Shown here piece by piece: positions 1 through 11,984 of a stretch of 64,000 nt of DNA. The DNA is taken from assembly GCF_022605725.1 (NCBI RefSeq), contig NC_065551.1:22692001-22756000 (forward strand). The letters are read 5' to 3'. The translations under genes were made by a program, and so were the position numbers. Position 1 is the first letter of the stretch. Every line of letters starts with the position of its first letter. Source of the stretch: Anthonomus grandis grandis (Eukaryota; Arthropoda; Insecta; Coleoptera; Curculionidae). The notes under the pieces are model-generated. The model ran no database searches. It saw only the letters and a list, made by a program, of their open reading frames with translations, and had not been told where the DNA came from.

Positions 1-18
1 AATTAAAATATTACATTT

Positions 19-99
19 CTATTTGCGATAGGTGTCTGCTTCTTCTTCTTCCTTCTTTAATGCTTGAATAAGGATTATCGAAACGACTGCGTTCATCAC
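19..99 (-). CDS. Tsp2A: Tetraspanin (Tsp2A-like), last coding exon
   Basis: Read on the minus strand this is a 27-codon exon that starts VMNAVVSIILIQALKK, continues EEEEADTYRK and ends in TAG (19-21). It completes the fourth transmembrane helix and gives a short, strongly acidic cytosolic tail. The acceptor is a pyrimidine-rich AATTTTAG just upstream (minus strand, 100-107). The donor of the previous exon is at 367/368, leaving a 268-bp intron. The junction is phase 0 and joins two halves of a plausible TM4. The tail, with an EEE run and a final Y-R-K, is like what I recall of insect Tsp2A. Only 18 bases of 3' sequence follow in the window, so the 3' UTR and poly(A) site are outside. Confidence 0.78.
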   Translation of the reverse strand: MMNAVVSIILIQALKKEEEEADTYRK

Positions 100-367
100 C
101 TAAAATTAAAAAAAAAGTTAGCCTTACAACATTTTATTACATTTTATTTTCGCTTAAATTCTCCCCTCTAAGCTTCCAACAAAAGTCAAAACATCAATTT
201 ATGATTAATATACGTCCAGATTTCGACAAAAAAAAAGGGAGCCTTTAGTTGGCTCGGTCCATTTTTCCTCCAGACGAGTCTTTTGTTGCTGTGGCCCTTT
301 CAAAATATTTTACACCATGCCTTATTTTTTCTTTTTATAAAAATAATAAAATGAAAAATATACTAAC

Positions 368-553
368 GCTAATAAATGCCATTAGCATGGCTAGAGCAGC
401 AATCCAAGCACATTTGGCTTCAAAAAACCAGGTAAGTTCGTCAACGCAACCATGGAAAAATGGGTTTCCGGTGACTGTGTCTCTGCACTCGGTCGGAATC
501 GGTTGTTGTAAAGTTAGGTAGTCATCTGGACCGTCAGCTCCACAGCAAGCAAT
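368..553 (-). CDS. Tsp2A: Tetraspanin (Tsp2A-like), exon with large extracellular loop and TM4 start
   Basis: The 62 codons begin IACCGADGPDDYL, which carries the tetraspanin CCG signature. They then show P-x-ECRDTV and FHGCVDELTWFFEAK, giving the four loop cysteines (CC, C, C) that form the two conserved disulfides. The exon ends in the first half of TM4 (AWIAALAMLMAFIS). The acceptor is a pyrimidine-rich tract ending in AG at 554-555 (minus strand) and the donor is GTTAGT at 362-367. Both junctions are phase 0. Tetraspanins are four-pass membrane organisers. The C-R-D-T-V, G-C-V-D-E-L-T-W-F-F pattern matches Tsp2A of flies, a smooth septate junction protein of midgut and Malpighian tubule that acts with Ssk and Mesh. 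Tetraspanin identity is secure; Tsp2A orthology is inferred from recalled motifs. A forward-strand ORF over this exon is antisense. Confidence 0.85.
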
Positions 554-1949
554 CTATGTAGAAGAAAAACATAATTTTTATATGAAAACAACTACAGAAA
601 AGGTAAAGAGAGTTTACAAGTAGTTAAAGAAAACTTAACCGGTCCCTAAAAAAAAAAATTTATGACTCAAAATTATGTTAAAAGATTTTTATTTAATTAA
701 ATATAGTTAAGCTCTGACGTTAATTTTGTAATGTGATTTAATGTTATCTTGTGGTAACCAAAAGTTCCTTTTTTATTTTTTTAAATCACCCTTAATAATA
801 TTAATAATTTTCCAGCTAAAGCTCTACCAGCGAAGTAACTGACAACCTCTATAGCTTTTTGTCTTAGGTTTATTAATATTTAATATTTAATATTTTTACG
901 TCGTTCTTTATTAAAAAAAATCATACCGTTTTTAAACTTTTGCCTTGTCAAATTTTTCGAAGAAAAGATTATGTTTTTTATATTCAGGTTTAAAATGATT
1001 GATGAAAAACATAAACTCTAATGCATTTTTAATAGTCTTATTACGAATAAGTAAATGATTTTCAGAGACATATAAGTGTCTTTATTACTTATTAGTCTCT
1101 TGCATGCAAACTATAAACGCAATTTAAGTTTTTTTATATTAAGACTTATATTATTTGATAAGAAACCCAAATCTTAAACAAAATTAGCTTTGTTGCTAAA
1201 ATTTGACATAAGTATCTGAAACAGTCTAGAGCTTATTTAATCGTATTTGAGGTAATTTATGTCTTAAATTAGTTTTTGTATAAATCATTCTCAAGCTTTG
1301 CGATTTTTTTTAAGTATTTCGATAAGTCCTTGACTTTTTTTAGTAAAAAAAAAACAAAAAATAAATTAAAAAAGAACAACAAAAGTTTTTTAGGATTCCC
1401 ATTTTTTCTATCGATCTATCTATCCACTTCTGTCTTTTCACTTTAAAAATTAAAAATGTTGTTAAAAATACTCTAAAGCTTCTTAAGTAATATCTTAAGG
1501 AGGTTTAAAACTATTTAATTTAACACTTTATTCTCCTCATTTCTTTGAATAAAATGTATTAAGTAACACGAATTCGCAAACAAAATGGTATCCTATATCA
1601 AATTTTAGCAATTTTTATTTTATATGTGTAAATCATTTGACTAAGATACTTTCTAATTCAGCCTCTAAAAACAAAAATCTGGAACACTAACCTTGTGCTT
1701 TAACTATTAATGCATTTGTTTTACGCTTCAAAAACATTGATATGTTTCTTTGGAACGTGAAGTTTAAAACCACTAAAGAAATTTAGCTTCAAAATACTCA
1801 ATTTTATCAATTATTGTCACATGATAAAGAAACTGCCTAGGCTAAACCCATATTACTAGCTAGTGTCTTTTAAAGTCAAATTATTTTTACTCGCCTTTGT
1901 TAATCTTATAAATCCAAAACCAAATTGCTAACTCATGAATTTTGAATCT

Positions 1950-3190
1950 TTCTGACAAAATACGTATTGCTAGATTTAATTACTAAGATCAACCTAAGAC
2001 TTCTTGGGCCAAGAAATTCTGCAAATACCAATCTTAGAATAAATTTTTAAGAATAAATTTTTATTGCTAGTTCTTGTTGATAAATTCTTGTATCTAGCTT
2101 CGAAATATTTGGAATATTTTAAATGATAAATCGATGTTACTAGTCCAAAAAAAAGGTTCACCTCCTCCTAGACTAAATTGGTATTGCTATCCATAAATAG
2201 AAATTTCATACAAGATCAACAGTTTTTCAGACCTTCGTGTTGTTAGACTATAAGCACCTAAAATGTCTTACTGTTCAAAGGCCAAATTGATATTGCTATC
2301 CAACAATGAAAATCCGACAGGATGTTCATAATTTCGTAAAATTTTTAGGCTGCAATCATATTCCTAAATTCAAATGTCTCTCAAATTTTTTAGAAAAGAC
2401 TATTCATTACTAGTTTATAAATATTCAGAATATCTAAGACTTCTTCTTAAGGCTAAATTCATATTGCTATCCTGGCATTATCTAGGGTGATTCCTCTTTG
2501 CTAGGTTTTCATGGCCCAATACATATTACCATTTTTTTTTAAATAAATTATCGAACCTTTTAAGATCATTATGATACTAGCCAAGGAACAATAAAGTTTG
2601 AAGTCTTTTAGGACCAAATTCATGTTGCTACTCTAGATATTCCTAAAATTTCCGAACTTAGAACTAAATTTGCATTACTAGACTAGAAATTCTAAATATC
2701 TAATTTTTTAGACCTAAATTGATATTTAGAATTCCAGATATTTCAAAAATAACCAGAATCGGTCAGAATTTTTCAGTCTTTTAAGTCCATGTTATTACTT
2801 GCTAAGGACTATTTAAATTCTAACTATTTTACGATCAAATTATTGTTGCTAGTCTGGAAATTATAAAAATCCAATTTTTTCAAGGTTAAATTCTTATTGC
2901 TATTTCTTTTTGATATGTACTTGTTGCTAGCCTAAAAATTTTTAAAAATGTTTACTATTTTAATGCTAAATTGGTAGTGCTTTCTTTAAATGATAAAGCT
3001 ATTCCAGAAATAACTATAAATTTGCCCAATAACGATAAATGTGTTTCTTAATAAATGATCAAACTATTGAAGTTAAAATTTATCAGTGTTTTAAGGTCAT
3101 AATGTTAGTAGCCAAGGATCATTAAAATTCTGACTTTTTTTCCTCGACAAACAAATTCATTTTGCTACTCTAGCAATTCATTGTTTATTT
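1950..3190. repeat. Highly diverged AT-rich minisatellite-like array
   Basis: A core resembling AAATTNATATTGCTATCC recurs about fifteen times (near 1956, 2049, 2125, 2173, 2281, 2452, 2514, 2612, 2662, 2832, 2884, 2914, 2971 and 3151). Spacings cluster around 50-60 bp or multiples of it. Between cores, phrases such as TTTTTAGAC and TTCTAAATAT also recur. The copies are too diverged for a firm unit, so this looks like an old tandem array. No coding sequence is seen. Confidence 0.5.
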
Positions 3191-3621
3191 ATAGTAGGTA
3201 TTTTAGAAGAAAAGTAAATAATAACCTTAATAAAAAGTTTTTGTGTATAATTTAATAAATCTTCTGGATTTTGTTTGCAAAAAAATTTCAATTTCAAATA
3301 TATTACTTGACAAAGATTTTGTTTGACAATCATAAGTTAGTTGAGTATTAATCGTATCTAGTTTTTACTAAAAGTACAGGAATTTCAAACTTGTTAGTAT
3401 TTGCTATAGCGCCATATTATTAAAAGTTTATGAACACAAATCTATGCATTGAAATTATTTATCCAAACTCTAAAACCAAGGCCAAGTTTTGCATAATGTA
3501 GAGTATCTTTACTTCTACTAAATGTTTTTTATCTTAAAGGATTTTTTGATATATATTTTTAGCTTTAATTGAAAAATTTAAGCAAATTTACTTACTAAAA
3601 TACTTGTTGAATATGTTGAGA

Positions 3622-3652
3622 GTAATAATAATAATAATAATAATAATAATAT
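3622..3652. repeat. (TAA)n microsatellite
   Basis: An uninterrupted run of about nine TAA units, followed by an A-rich tract. The nearest recognised element is far away, so it is not clearly the tail of a retrotransposon. Confidence 0.9.
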
Positions 3653-3659
3653 AAAAAAA

Positions 3660-5268
3660 AATTTTGAAAACCCCCAATCATGATTTTCATTTGTGGTTTT
3701 AATATTTTCTTACAGTTAAACATATCAGCCTAATCCACGAACCTTTTAAGAAACAAGATGCCAATAATTTAACACAACTTATTAGATATAGATTATAGCC
3801 GGCCTTTTTTCATACTATTTTAAGTGTTTAGTAGTAGATAACAATAGACAAATCTTATCAATTGACATAAAAGTAGGTGGAACCATCTGCTCTTGATAAA
3901 GAAAAATACATTTAATTAGCTTTTATTGGTCTATATATTTTTGAAACGTACTGTAAAAGTATCATCTTTTACTATCTACAAGAAAGATTCAATCTACTTA
4001 AAAAAGGGAAAATAAATAACAACGTCGTTCTTTATTTGTATTATGAGGGAATACAGACTTAAACCAATAAAGACTTCATAAAATACAGGATACCGTTTAG
4101 ATATGTTCTCTATATGCTAAAAATAGATTTTCTTTTAACCATGTATAAATACCACACAAAAAGTTCGTGCTGAGGGTTTAATTTTTTTCCTTGTTTAATA
4201 TTAGACAAATAAAAGAGGAAGATAAATTCTTAAATTAACAAATCAAAATGCAAAAAAATCCGCCGAAACACTTAAATATTTTAATATTCCCCTTCATCAA
4301 TCCCTCAAACAGAAAAATGTGTATAAAAAGTATTAAAGACGCCCTCATTTTTGCTGTCCCCTCGTCCATTTACTAAAATACGTCAATATTGCTTAGAAAA
4401 TAATATTTACAGAAAAGCTCCGATTTCGAGGAACACTCGAAAATATTGTTTGCCTAAGCTGTGATTTTCTCTGAAATAACGTATCAAGTTCATATGCTTC
4501 CATAATCCGGCGAAAATCTCAGATGGTCTTGTTTGCCAACCACTTTATCTTTCCCCTACCCTAAAGGCCCCCGCGCAATTGTTAAGTTAAGCTTTTTATG
4601 AAAATACTTGATGTACAATATCATGTTTTATATTTTAGATAATAAATGAATAACAGGAGGGTCAGACATTAATTTTCTATAGTTAGAGTAATAAATTTCG
4701 CTAAAAGATCATTATTTAAGTTTTTATCGTAAATAACTAAAAAAGTGAAGTCTTTAAAACGCCTTTGGCAAAACGTACTCTTTGCATAGGACAATAAAAA
4801 TGCCTTAATAAAAGCTCTTTGAAAAATAAGTAGCGCGGTTCAACAAAGAAACTCGTTATGAATCTTTTCAGCCTTGCTTAAATATTTTTTCTTGCTAAGG
4901 GAGTTATAATGCTTTAGACTTTTTTTTGGAAGTAAATATTTTTCTTTTTTGCTATTAGTGATATTCTTACAAAAGATATTTCCTAGCTATTTTATAACAA
5001 ATTGTGTAACGTAAAAATTCTAGTTTTCCATATCATTGGCGTACTACTTGTTTAAAACGTCAAAAATCCTAGACTAGTACCAACTAACTCCAATTTTTGT
5101 CTTGTTTAAGTTTCCTATTTTTTAAAATTTAGAAGACTTAATTATTTATTTTTCTAATAAAAGGTTTTGTTCGACTTAATATATTCTACATATTAAGCAG
5201 TATACCAATCGACAAAGAACCAGAATTCTTAAATAAAAATTAAAAGAAGTTCTCTTTATACCTATTTA
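3660..5268. other. AT-rich interval without recognised genes
   Basis: No supported coding region. About 4370-4570 is visibly less A+T-rich and contains several CpGs and non-repetitive sequence. It could be an old unique or regulatory segment, but I see no specific motif. Confidence 0.4.
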
Positions 5269-5295
5269 CATTACCGCTCAAAAGTATTTGCCCAC
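5269..5295 (+). repeat. Left terminal inverted repeat of Tc1 element
   Basis: 27 bp that match the complement of 6714-6740 at 25 positions. Similarity continues weakly further inside. Confidence 0.9.
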
Positions 5296-5619
5296 CATGT
5301 ATTCTTTTTAATACTTTAAATGAGATACAAAAATCTTATCTTTATACCTATATTTAGATTGTATCTCTTTTGTAAATTGCATATATGCTTAATCAACTAT
5401 GGTTCGTTGAAAAACACCGAGTATTTAAAAATAGTCTTGCAAATAACAAACTAATTCTTCTAAAAAACTAATCTATTTACAGCTCGGCTCCGATGAAATT
5501 TGAAACATTTAAAGGTGTTTAGTCTTCAAGAATTGATTTTGTGTAACATTGGTAAATAATTTCGCTTGCTTATTCACGATTGTCACCGTTTCTTTGCTGG
5601 TTTTTCAACATTCTTTAAA

Positions 5620-6591
5620 ATGGCTAAAACAAAAGAGTTATCGGTAGAAACAAAAGGTATTATCATTGGACTTCATAAGGCTGGGAAGGCTAACCGTCAA
5701 ATTTCGATGGATTTGGGAATTCCAAGGCGGACTGTCGATTATAATGTTAGGAAATTCACCAGAGAAGGGACTATGAGCAACAAACCTCGATCGGGAAGGC
5801 CAAAGGCAACAAGTTTAAAGGAGGATTTAAATATTATAATTACAAGCAAACGCAAGAGACGCCTTAGCGCCCCTGAAATCACAGCAAACATCAACAAGGA
5901 GCATAAAAAAGCGGTCAGTGTTTCTACAGAAAAACGGCGACTTTATAATGCTGGTCTTAAGGGACGTTTAGGACTAGATAGTTAAGGACTAGAAGAAAGT
6001 TCTCTGGAATGACGAGTCGAAATTCAAGGTTTTTTGGAAAAAAGAGGAGAGTTTTTGTTCGCCGTTATACCAATGAAGGGGTCGCTGAGAACTGTACGGT
6101 GGCCTCAGTTAAACACGGTGGTGGTTCGGTGATGATGTGGAGTTGTTTCGGAGGATCTGCAGTGGGCGATCTAATTAGAATAGAGGAAATTCTTCGAAAA
6201 GAGGGTTACAAAACAATTTTTAAGTGACAATGTACTTCCTTCTGGTACGGGGATAATTGGGGAAAACTTTTAACATGACAATGACCCCAGGCACACGTCG
6301 AAATTGTGCAAGCAATATTTAGGTTAATTACAAAGGCAATATTGTCTGAAAGTTATGGTATGGTCCCCACAATCATCGGACCTCAATCCTATCGAATTAC
6401 TGTGGGATGAACTGGATAGACAAGTGCGAAAATCATGCCCCACATCAAAAGAAGACTTGTGGAGGATCATCCAAGAAGAGTGGCACAAGATACCTCAGGA
6501 AACTTTGCACAAATTAATTAGAAGACTACCGAAACTCTGTAAAGCTGTTATTAAAAATCGAGGCGGACATGTAGATGAATCCAAAATTTGA
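5620..6591 (+). pseudogene. Tc1-like transposase, frameshifted and internally deleted
   Basis: The most likely start is the ATG at 5620 (MAKTKELSVETKG). The first block to 5985 has the paired-like helix-turn-helix region (ISMDLGIPRRTVDYNVRKF) and the GRPKAT AT-hook-like linker. The family then expects roughly 25 residues before the first catalytic Asp. Here they are missing and the frame changes. NDESKF (D1) follows at about 6008, and a one-base insertion in a T run near 6030 shifts to the frame of KHGGGSVMMWSCFGG. The second Asp is in DNDPRHTS (6276), just after an in-frame TAA. The catalytic Glu is in SDLNPIE (6394), followed by LLWDELDRQV and the usual IIQEEWHKIPQE end. The order of blocks fits a DD34E enzyme, but the frameshifts prevent an exact spacing count. 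No active protein can be made. Confidence 0.92.
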
Positions 6592-6713
6592 TTTTCTTAA
6601 ATTTAGTTAATTGAAAAATGTATTGTTTATATTTGTTTTGTTATAAATAAACCGTTTCATAAGAATAACTGATGAGTTTATTATTTTTAGTTATAACTTT
6701 AAAACAGTCATAT

Positions 6714-6740
6714 GTAGGCAAATACTTTTGAGCGGTAGTG
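6714..6740 (-). repeat. Right terminal inverted repeat of Tc1 element
   Basis: Partner of the left repeat; followed directly by the TA duplication at 6741-6742. Confidence 0.9.
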
Positions 6741-9700
6741 TATATATTTGATTATAATATATAAGTCTTTGTTCTCAGTTTAGTTAGAACCTGCATAAGT
6801 AAACCATTTAAAACTCAACAGAACAATTTTAAAATCACGTAGGCAGATGGTAAAACGTTTTAATCACGCCAGTCCTCCCCCAAAATAATTTTCCTTTAAG
6901 TACCATAAAAAAAAAACTATTTGTCGACTTTCGAACGAGTCTCCTCAGCGCCCTTTTATCTCGAGAGAAATGAATGCTGACGTGCAATCAAAACTTTACC
7001 CTCTCGCCCATTTTTAAGGGGGTCGAACTCCGTTTTGCTCGCTATCTGAAAATTGATGGGGATGGAAGAAACTTTTTCCGACCCATCCAAAACGACAAAC
7101 GTCGACTGGCATCGCCGTCATTTCCGCAATAAATTAAAAAAATATATTTTTGTAATTCTTGTAAATTAGTGACCAAAAATTGTGATTTAGATATGGTGTC
7201 TTGTGGGTAAATTGATCAAATAATAAAGAAAACTATTTGTTGGTATTCAAAGTTTTGAGTTTTATTTAATTTGAGTTTACGGTAATATAATAAATAGAAA
7301 TCAGTGGTATGTAAAGTGTTTTTTATACTTGTATTAAAAAATATAAATAAGCATTTGTGTATGTTAAAGAAAAACTATCAAAAATACATACCGAAGTCCT
7401 AGTTTGCTTGCGTTAATTGAAAATGGTTTATATGGCAGGAATAAAAACGCAGATATAACAGTTTAAAGCCGGCTACATTGAAGGCAATACAATTAAATTA
7501 GAACAAAATCTTATATGATCAAACTGGTATAATAGAGAATTGAGTACTAGCTGTAACAACTACAAAAATAATGTATGTATTTATGCGTATGATTTTAAGC
7601 AAATTGATGACATAAAATTACCCATTTAAGATCCAAAATTTTATTGATAGAAGTTGCCGTAGGATTCAAAATAACTACTTTTAATACAAAAATCAAGCTT
7701 GGTCAAAAAATCACTCAAGCATATTGTATAGATAATATTTCTAGTTAGATCAGTAGGAAATAAATATCAAAATTTAGAAATAAAGATACTACGTTCAAGG
7801 ATTTTCAATATAGAATAGATATACAACTTATTCGGAGGTATTATAAATTGGAGGACCAATAAAACTCGCTATAGATCTAAGGGGTTTTTTATGTTTATAT
7901 ACTTTTGTAATTACCAATATTTGCATTTTAGGCCTTTAGGCAGTGTATCATATATTTACTTTTTTTAGTAGTATATTAACTGACTTATTTTAGTTTTGTA
8001 TTTTATTTGTGGGAATATTTGATAATTTTTAAAGTAGTTGTGTCATTAAGGAAGTTATTCGCCTTTGCTAAGTTATCTGTTTTATTTATCAAAATAGTTG
8101 TATTATTTTTTTCAGCTATTATTACTAGTTATTGTGAAGTATCAGTATGTAGGTAAACTAAGGAAAACCATTTAAAAAAATGATTTTGTTATTATTATGG
8201 ATTTATTGAAATATGTATCGTTTCACTTTTTATTTCGCAATGATGTTGATAATAGACTAAGGATTTATTTATGGGAATCTGATATTTTGAACAAAATATA
8301 CTCGTATGTTACATCATTGATAAGTTTTTCAGAGGCTTTTTTTTAAATAAAACTTATTACTCAAACAAAAATTTGTTTTATTTTGGTTAATTTGTGTATT
8401 TGTTTGTAAATCAGATATTGTGTTTTATTAAACTTACTAAAAATGTGAACTAGGACTTTGTTTTTTATGTAATCCTTGGTATTCTTAAACGTGTCGGTAA
8501 GTTTCCTAATTTTTCAATGTAAAAATTGAATCTTAGCATTTAGCCATTTCCTCTGAAAATTAACAATGCTTTTATGATGCAATGCATTTATAATCTAACT
8601 GAAAAAGAAAGTGTACACACAACTTTGTGTAGTGTAAAATATGTTAAGGTAAAACATTGTTCTATCTGCATTAAGTTAGGAACTATGTGTGGTCTATATG
8701 GTCTATGTGTCTAGGTTATTTTAAAAAGCTTCTCGTGTGTGAAAAGTGAAAAAAAAAAGAAAAAGTGTTTGCTCATCATTTAAATTGACATGTGATTTAT
8801 TCTGCAAAGTTTATTTTTATTTAGGACTCAAGGCGTTTGTTATTCTTTTGAATTAGTGACTAGAGTTTATAAAATACATAATATAATCTTTTGTGGGTAT
8901 ATTGCTTAAATACTAATGAAAACTATTTATTTTTAAAATACGATTTTGCTTAAGGCCGGGTTAACGGTAACGGTTAAAATGTATTATCAAAACTCCTTAA
9001 TGTCTTTTAGGGAATTAATGGTAATATAAGTGAATGCGGGATGTGTTTATTACTTTAGATACTTAAAATACCCTTGTATGTATATTATTTTACTATAGAA
9101 TTTTTAGTATTTAGCATGTGTGTTCAAAAGTAAGTGACTTCAATAAATTTTTATAGTATGTTGATTCTTATTGAACTCTGGTTGAGGTCTGATAAGCTTA
9201 TTGATATCGCTGGCAATGTGTTGATTTTTAAATATTCACGGAGGCGACTTGCACATACTGGTACATTTTATATGATGAAAAATACGTTTTGATTTTGGCT
9301 TATATTAATTACTGTTGATAGATTTGATGGTTTTTTAGTTGAAAAGTATAAGAGTTTTGAATTTTATTTTGTAGTAAGTTAAATTTGTAAATTTTATAGT
9401 TATATAGCTCCCCAGCTGGTAGTTTAAATTAATTTTTGAACAACCTAGAAATTATATTAATTGAAAGTTCTGTCAATGCCAAGATAATTTTGATTGGCAA
9501 TCTAAATGGAGAAAAATGTAATGGATCTTATTAAGGGCTATTTAACCTTAAAGCAACAATTAAGCTCATTCAATTTTAAGAGGCACGTGGATCAGCCAAC
9601 CCGGTTTTTAGCATTTTCTTCCTCAATATAAGACTACCTTAGCACAAATTTTAACCAAAGTGACAGTCAGTGTAATTTACCTGACATAGCGGTTTACCTG

Positions 9701-9892
9701 ACCATAATGCTTAAATAGTAGGGCTTGTGAATATAGCTAAGCGAAATACATTATACTGCCAATTTTCAGAAATTCTTATTATTTTGCAATAAATCAAAAT
9801 TGCCATACCTTTCCTCAGGTGGTTATTAATAATTTTTACATTGCTGTTTCTATTGTCAATATAAAAAATAACAAAATAGAAAACCTTGCTCT
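6741..9892. other. AT-rich intron sequence without recognised genes
   Basis: No supported ORF. About 6880-7130 is relatively CpG-containing and unique-looking. Two stretches, near 7165-7290 and 8850-9010, share phrases (TTAGTGAC, GTGGGTA, GAAAACTATTTRTT) and may be diverged copies of one dispersed repeat. Confidence 0.35.
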
Positions 9893-11530
9893 ACTAAAGG
9901 TCTACGAGCATCTGAAAGAAACATGCGCTCTCTTTACTATATAAGAAAATACTCTATGAACAATGTCTCATTTTAAAATTATTTTATTAGATACCACACG
10001 GTCTTCAGAAACTTGATTTAAATAGCAAACTTGACCTACTTTCAAAACAGAATAAATAAGTCCTCTAATAGAGCAAGAGAATGTCGAAATAATATGAATG
10101 ACCTAATTTTAGACCCATAGTGCTTACTTTGGTCAAGATTGTAAAACGGTTTATTAAAGTGAGGATAGTTTTATTCCTAAAAAGTCTTTTTAAAATTAAT
10201 AGGCCAATTATGTCTTAGTTGTCTTTCATAAACGTATCAGCACAGAAGATACTATCTTTAGTTTTCTAAAAGACCATTATAGTAGCGTGTCTTTAGCTTT
10301 ATATCATTTGACTGCGTGAGTTGCAAAGTGCTGCTGGCGAAGTTAGACCTGTATGGTTTTAGTGAAACTACAACGTAGGTTTTGTGCATCTAGAGTGGAT
10401 ACAAAATAAGTTTTTAATACCTGGGATTTAAAACAAGTATTTAGTAATTTTTAATTCTTAAAAATAGAAAAAAATTCACTTATCCCTTTAGACTTTATAG
10501 AATAGTTAATAGATATATCGATTTATATTTTCTCCTGTCTAATATTAACATACAGATACTAAGACAAAATGCAAGGGCCAGAGACTTGCTTGTAGCTGAA
10601 ATTCATCAAATTAAGAGATTTATTGCAGTCGCAAAAGAATTTTTAGTAAATACATCATAAGTTTATTATATATGCATAGTGGATGTTTTTTTGGTACTTG
10701 TGTACTGTATGCAATCTGAATTTGTAAAAAATAAATAAATAAATAGTAGATTAGTATGATGCAAATTGTTCGACATATAATGTTTCTAAGACCAGTATTC
10801 TTAATTTTAAATGTAAAACCAATGGTATTTATCTGAATAATGTTCAAACATTGTAAGTTTTTGGGTTTCACAATACACAAATTTCTTAAATTTTAAAATC
10901 ATAATGCAAATGTTAGACAAGTTTCGTCTGGCTATTATGCCCTCCGAGTTATTGCCATTAATCTAAGCTTTTCCTTTGCCAGATGCTTTTGCTTTGCTTC
11001 TCGAAGTGTTGCCCATTATGTAAAATTACATCTGCTTTATTCCAAAGTTTATTTTAAATGAAGCTCAAAATTTAGATGTATCCGTTTTAATGATATAATA
11101 TGGAATCTGTTACTGAGGGTCATGCTTAAATTACCCTATTGAAGATCACTATTTGTCGAGCAGAAAAAACTATTAGGTATCTGTGTGGATCTAAGCCTCG
11201 TGCCTCTCATCGCCCTTTATAATGCATTTTGTTTTGGAAAGAGTTTGTTTAGTTGTGAATAAATATAAACATGAACTAGAATTTGGTAATCAGTACAACA
11301 CTCGACAAAATTACTTGCTGCCGCTATTGATTCCTTACCTTGAACTTATACGTCGCTCTATTATGGAGGTAAACAGTTATTTATTAATCTTCCACTAGAA
11401 ATAAGAAAACTATAGTTTGAAAAAGCCTACGTAAAAAAACCTAGTAAGGCTCACTATAGTTTAAATTAATTTTTTAATGATTGGCATTTAAGTGTTCATT
11501 ATGATTTACATTTCAATCTAGTTATGTTGT
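9893..11530 (+). pseudogene. CR1-like non-LTR retrotransposon relic (RT and C-terminus)
   Basis: Conceptual translation in shifting frames gives, in order: a linker GLRASERNMRSLYYIRKYS (about 9899-9955) typical between endonuclease and RT; then KIVKRFIKVRIVLFLKS and STEDTIFSFLK (about 10150-10270) from the RT fingers; then VLLAKLDLYGFSETT (about 10330-10375) just after motif A. The palm with the catalytic Asp pair is not recognisable. The C-terminal region returns at about 11160-11440: KTIRYLCGSKPRASHRPLY, then KHELEFGNQYNTRQNYLLP, then INLPLEIRK. The YNTR and LPLEIR phrases are characteristic of CR1/L2-type ORF2 ends. Many stops and frameshifts are present. A minus-strand ORF at 10620-10880 is a shadow. 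The element sits in the tetraspanin intron, antisense to the gene. Confidence 0.72.
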
Positions 11531-11807
11531 ATCTTATTTAAATATCTGTAAATTATATTATAATTTGGCTTTCTATAGAACTTCAATATTTATATTGACA
11601 ATAAATCTAAGTTAGTTTGAATTTGTGTTATGCTTCTATTACTTAATCTTAAGTTTTTCAGAACCTGCTTAAGAACTGAAAGGATCGCGGTAATTCTAAT
11701 ATAAAAAAAAAATCGAAATGCAAAAAAAAAGATCTAGATTAGCATAACAAATTAACAGGGGCCTAATATATTAGATTTCGGAGGGTAAAAATTCCAGAAA
11801 TACTTAC

Positions 11808-11984
11808 ACCTTCCTGAATCATGGCCAGGGTATTTCGGGCGGGTTCGTACTGTGCATTCATAATCAGTTGTCGCATACTCTCACGCACCCTTGGTTGGAA
11901 ATGGGAGTCCCTGACGCTGTTGTCTAGGAGGACGGCGGACCCGGCCAGGAGAAGGATAAATGAGAACGCTTCTGCTCCAATATA
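11808..11984 (-). CDS. Tsp2A: Tetraspanin (Tsp2A-like), exon with TM3 end and start of large loop
   Basis: 59 codons in phase 0: YIGAEAFSFILLLAGSAVLL (end of TM3), then DNSVRDSHFQPRVRESMRQL and a helix ending NTLAMIQEG, which leads into the CCG motif of the next exon. The acceptor is TTTTCTTACAG (minus strand, 11985-11995) and the donor is GTAAGTA (11801-11807). The exon is clearly more GC-rich than its surroundings and uses codons such as CTG, GCC and CGG that are rare nearby. A matching run F-x-x-I-x-AGSAVLL before the loop is found in Tsp2A. The upstream exons for TM1, the small loop and TM2 were searched for on the minus strand and not found. An antisense ORF (11821-12168) overlaps it and is not real. 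Confidence 0.83.

Larger units (their letters stand above)
5269..6740 (+). mobile_element. Tc1-like DNA transposon, both ends present, inactive
   Basis: A 1,472-bp element bounded by inverted repeats that start CATTACCGCTCAAAAGTATT on the left and CACTACCGCTCAAAAGTATT on the complement of the right end. Each is flanked by the dinucleotide TA (5267-5268 and 6741-6742), the usual Tc1/mariner target duplication. It carries one broken transposase gene in the forward direction. Complete ends with a decayed gene mean it could at best be moved in trans. It lies inside the long tetraspanin intron. Confidence 0.93.
554..11807 (-). other. 11.25-kb intron of the tetraspanin gene
   Basis: The interval is bounded on the minus strand by a GTAAGTA donor (11801-11807) and a TTCTACATAG acceptor (554-563). 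It separates the exon ending MIQEG from the exon starting IACCG. It holds a degenerate minisatellite, a (TAA)n tract, a dead Tc1 element and a CR1-like LINE relic, all listed separately. The rest is A+T-rich DNA without ORFs I can support. The Tc1 and LINE relics lie on the opposite strand to the host gene. Confidence 0.75.

Noticed and set aside
430..440. GTAAGT donor-like site on the plus strand
   Set aside because: Lies inside the tetraspanin exon on the opposite strand; the minus-strand reading through it is continuous and conserved.
249..521. 90-codon plus-strand ORF at the left end
   Set aside because: It is antisense to the tetraspanin loop exon, which has splice sites and family motifs.
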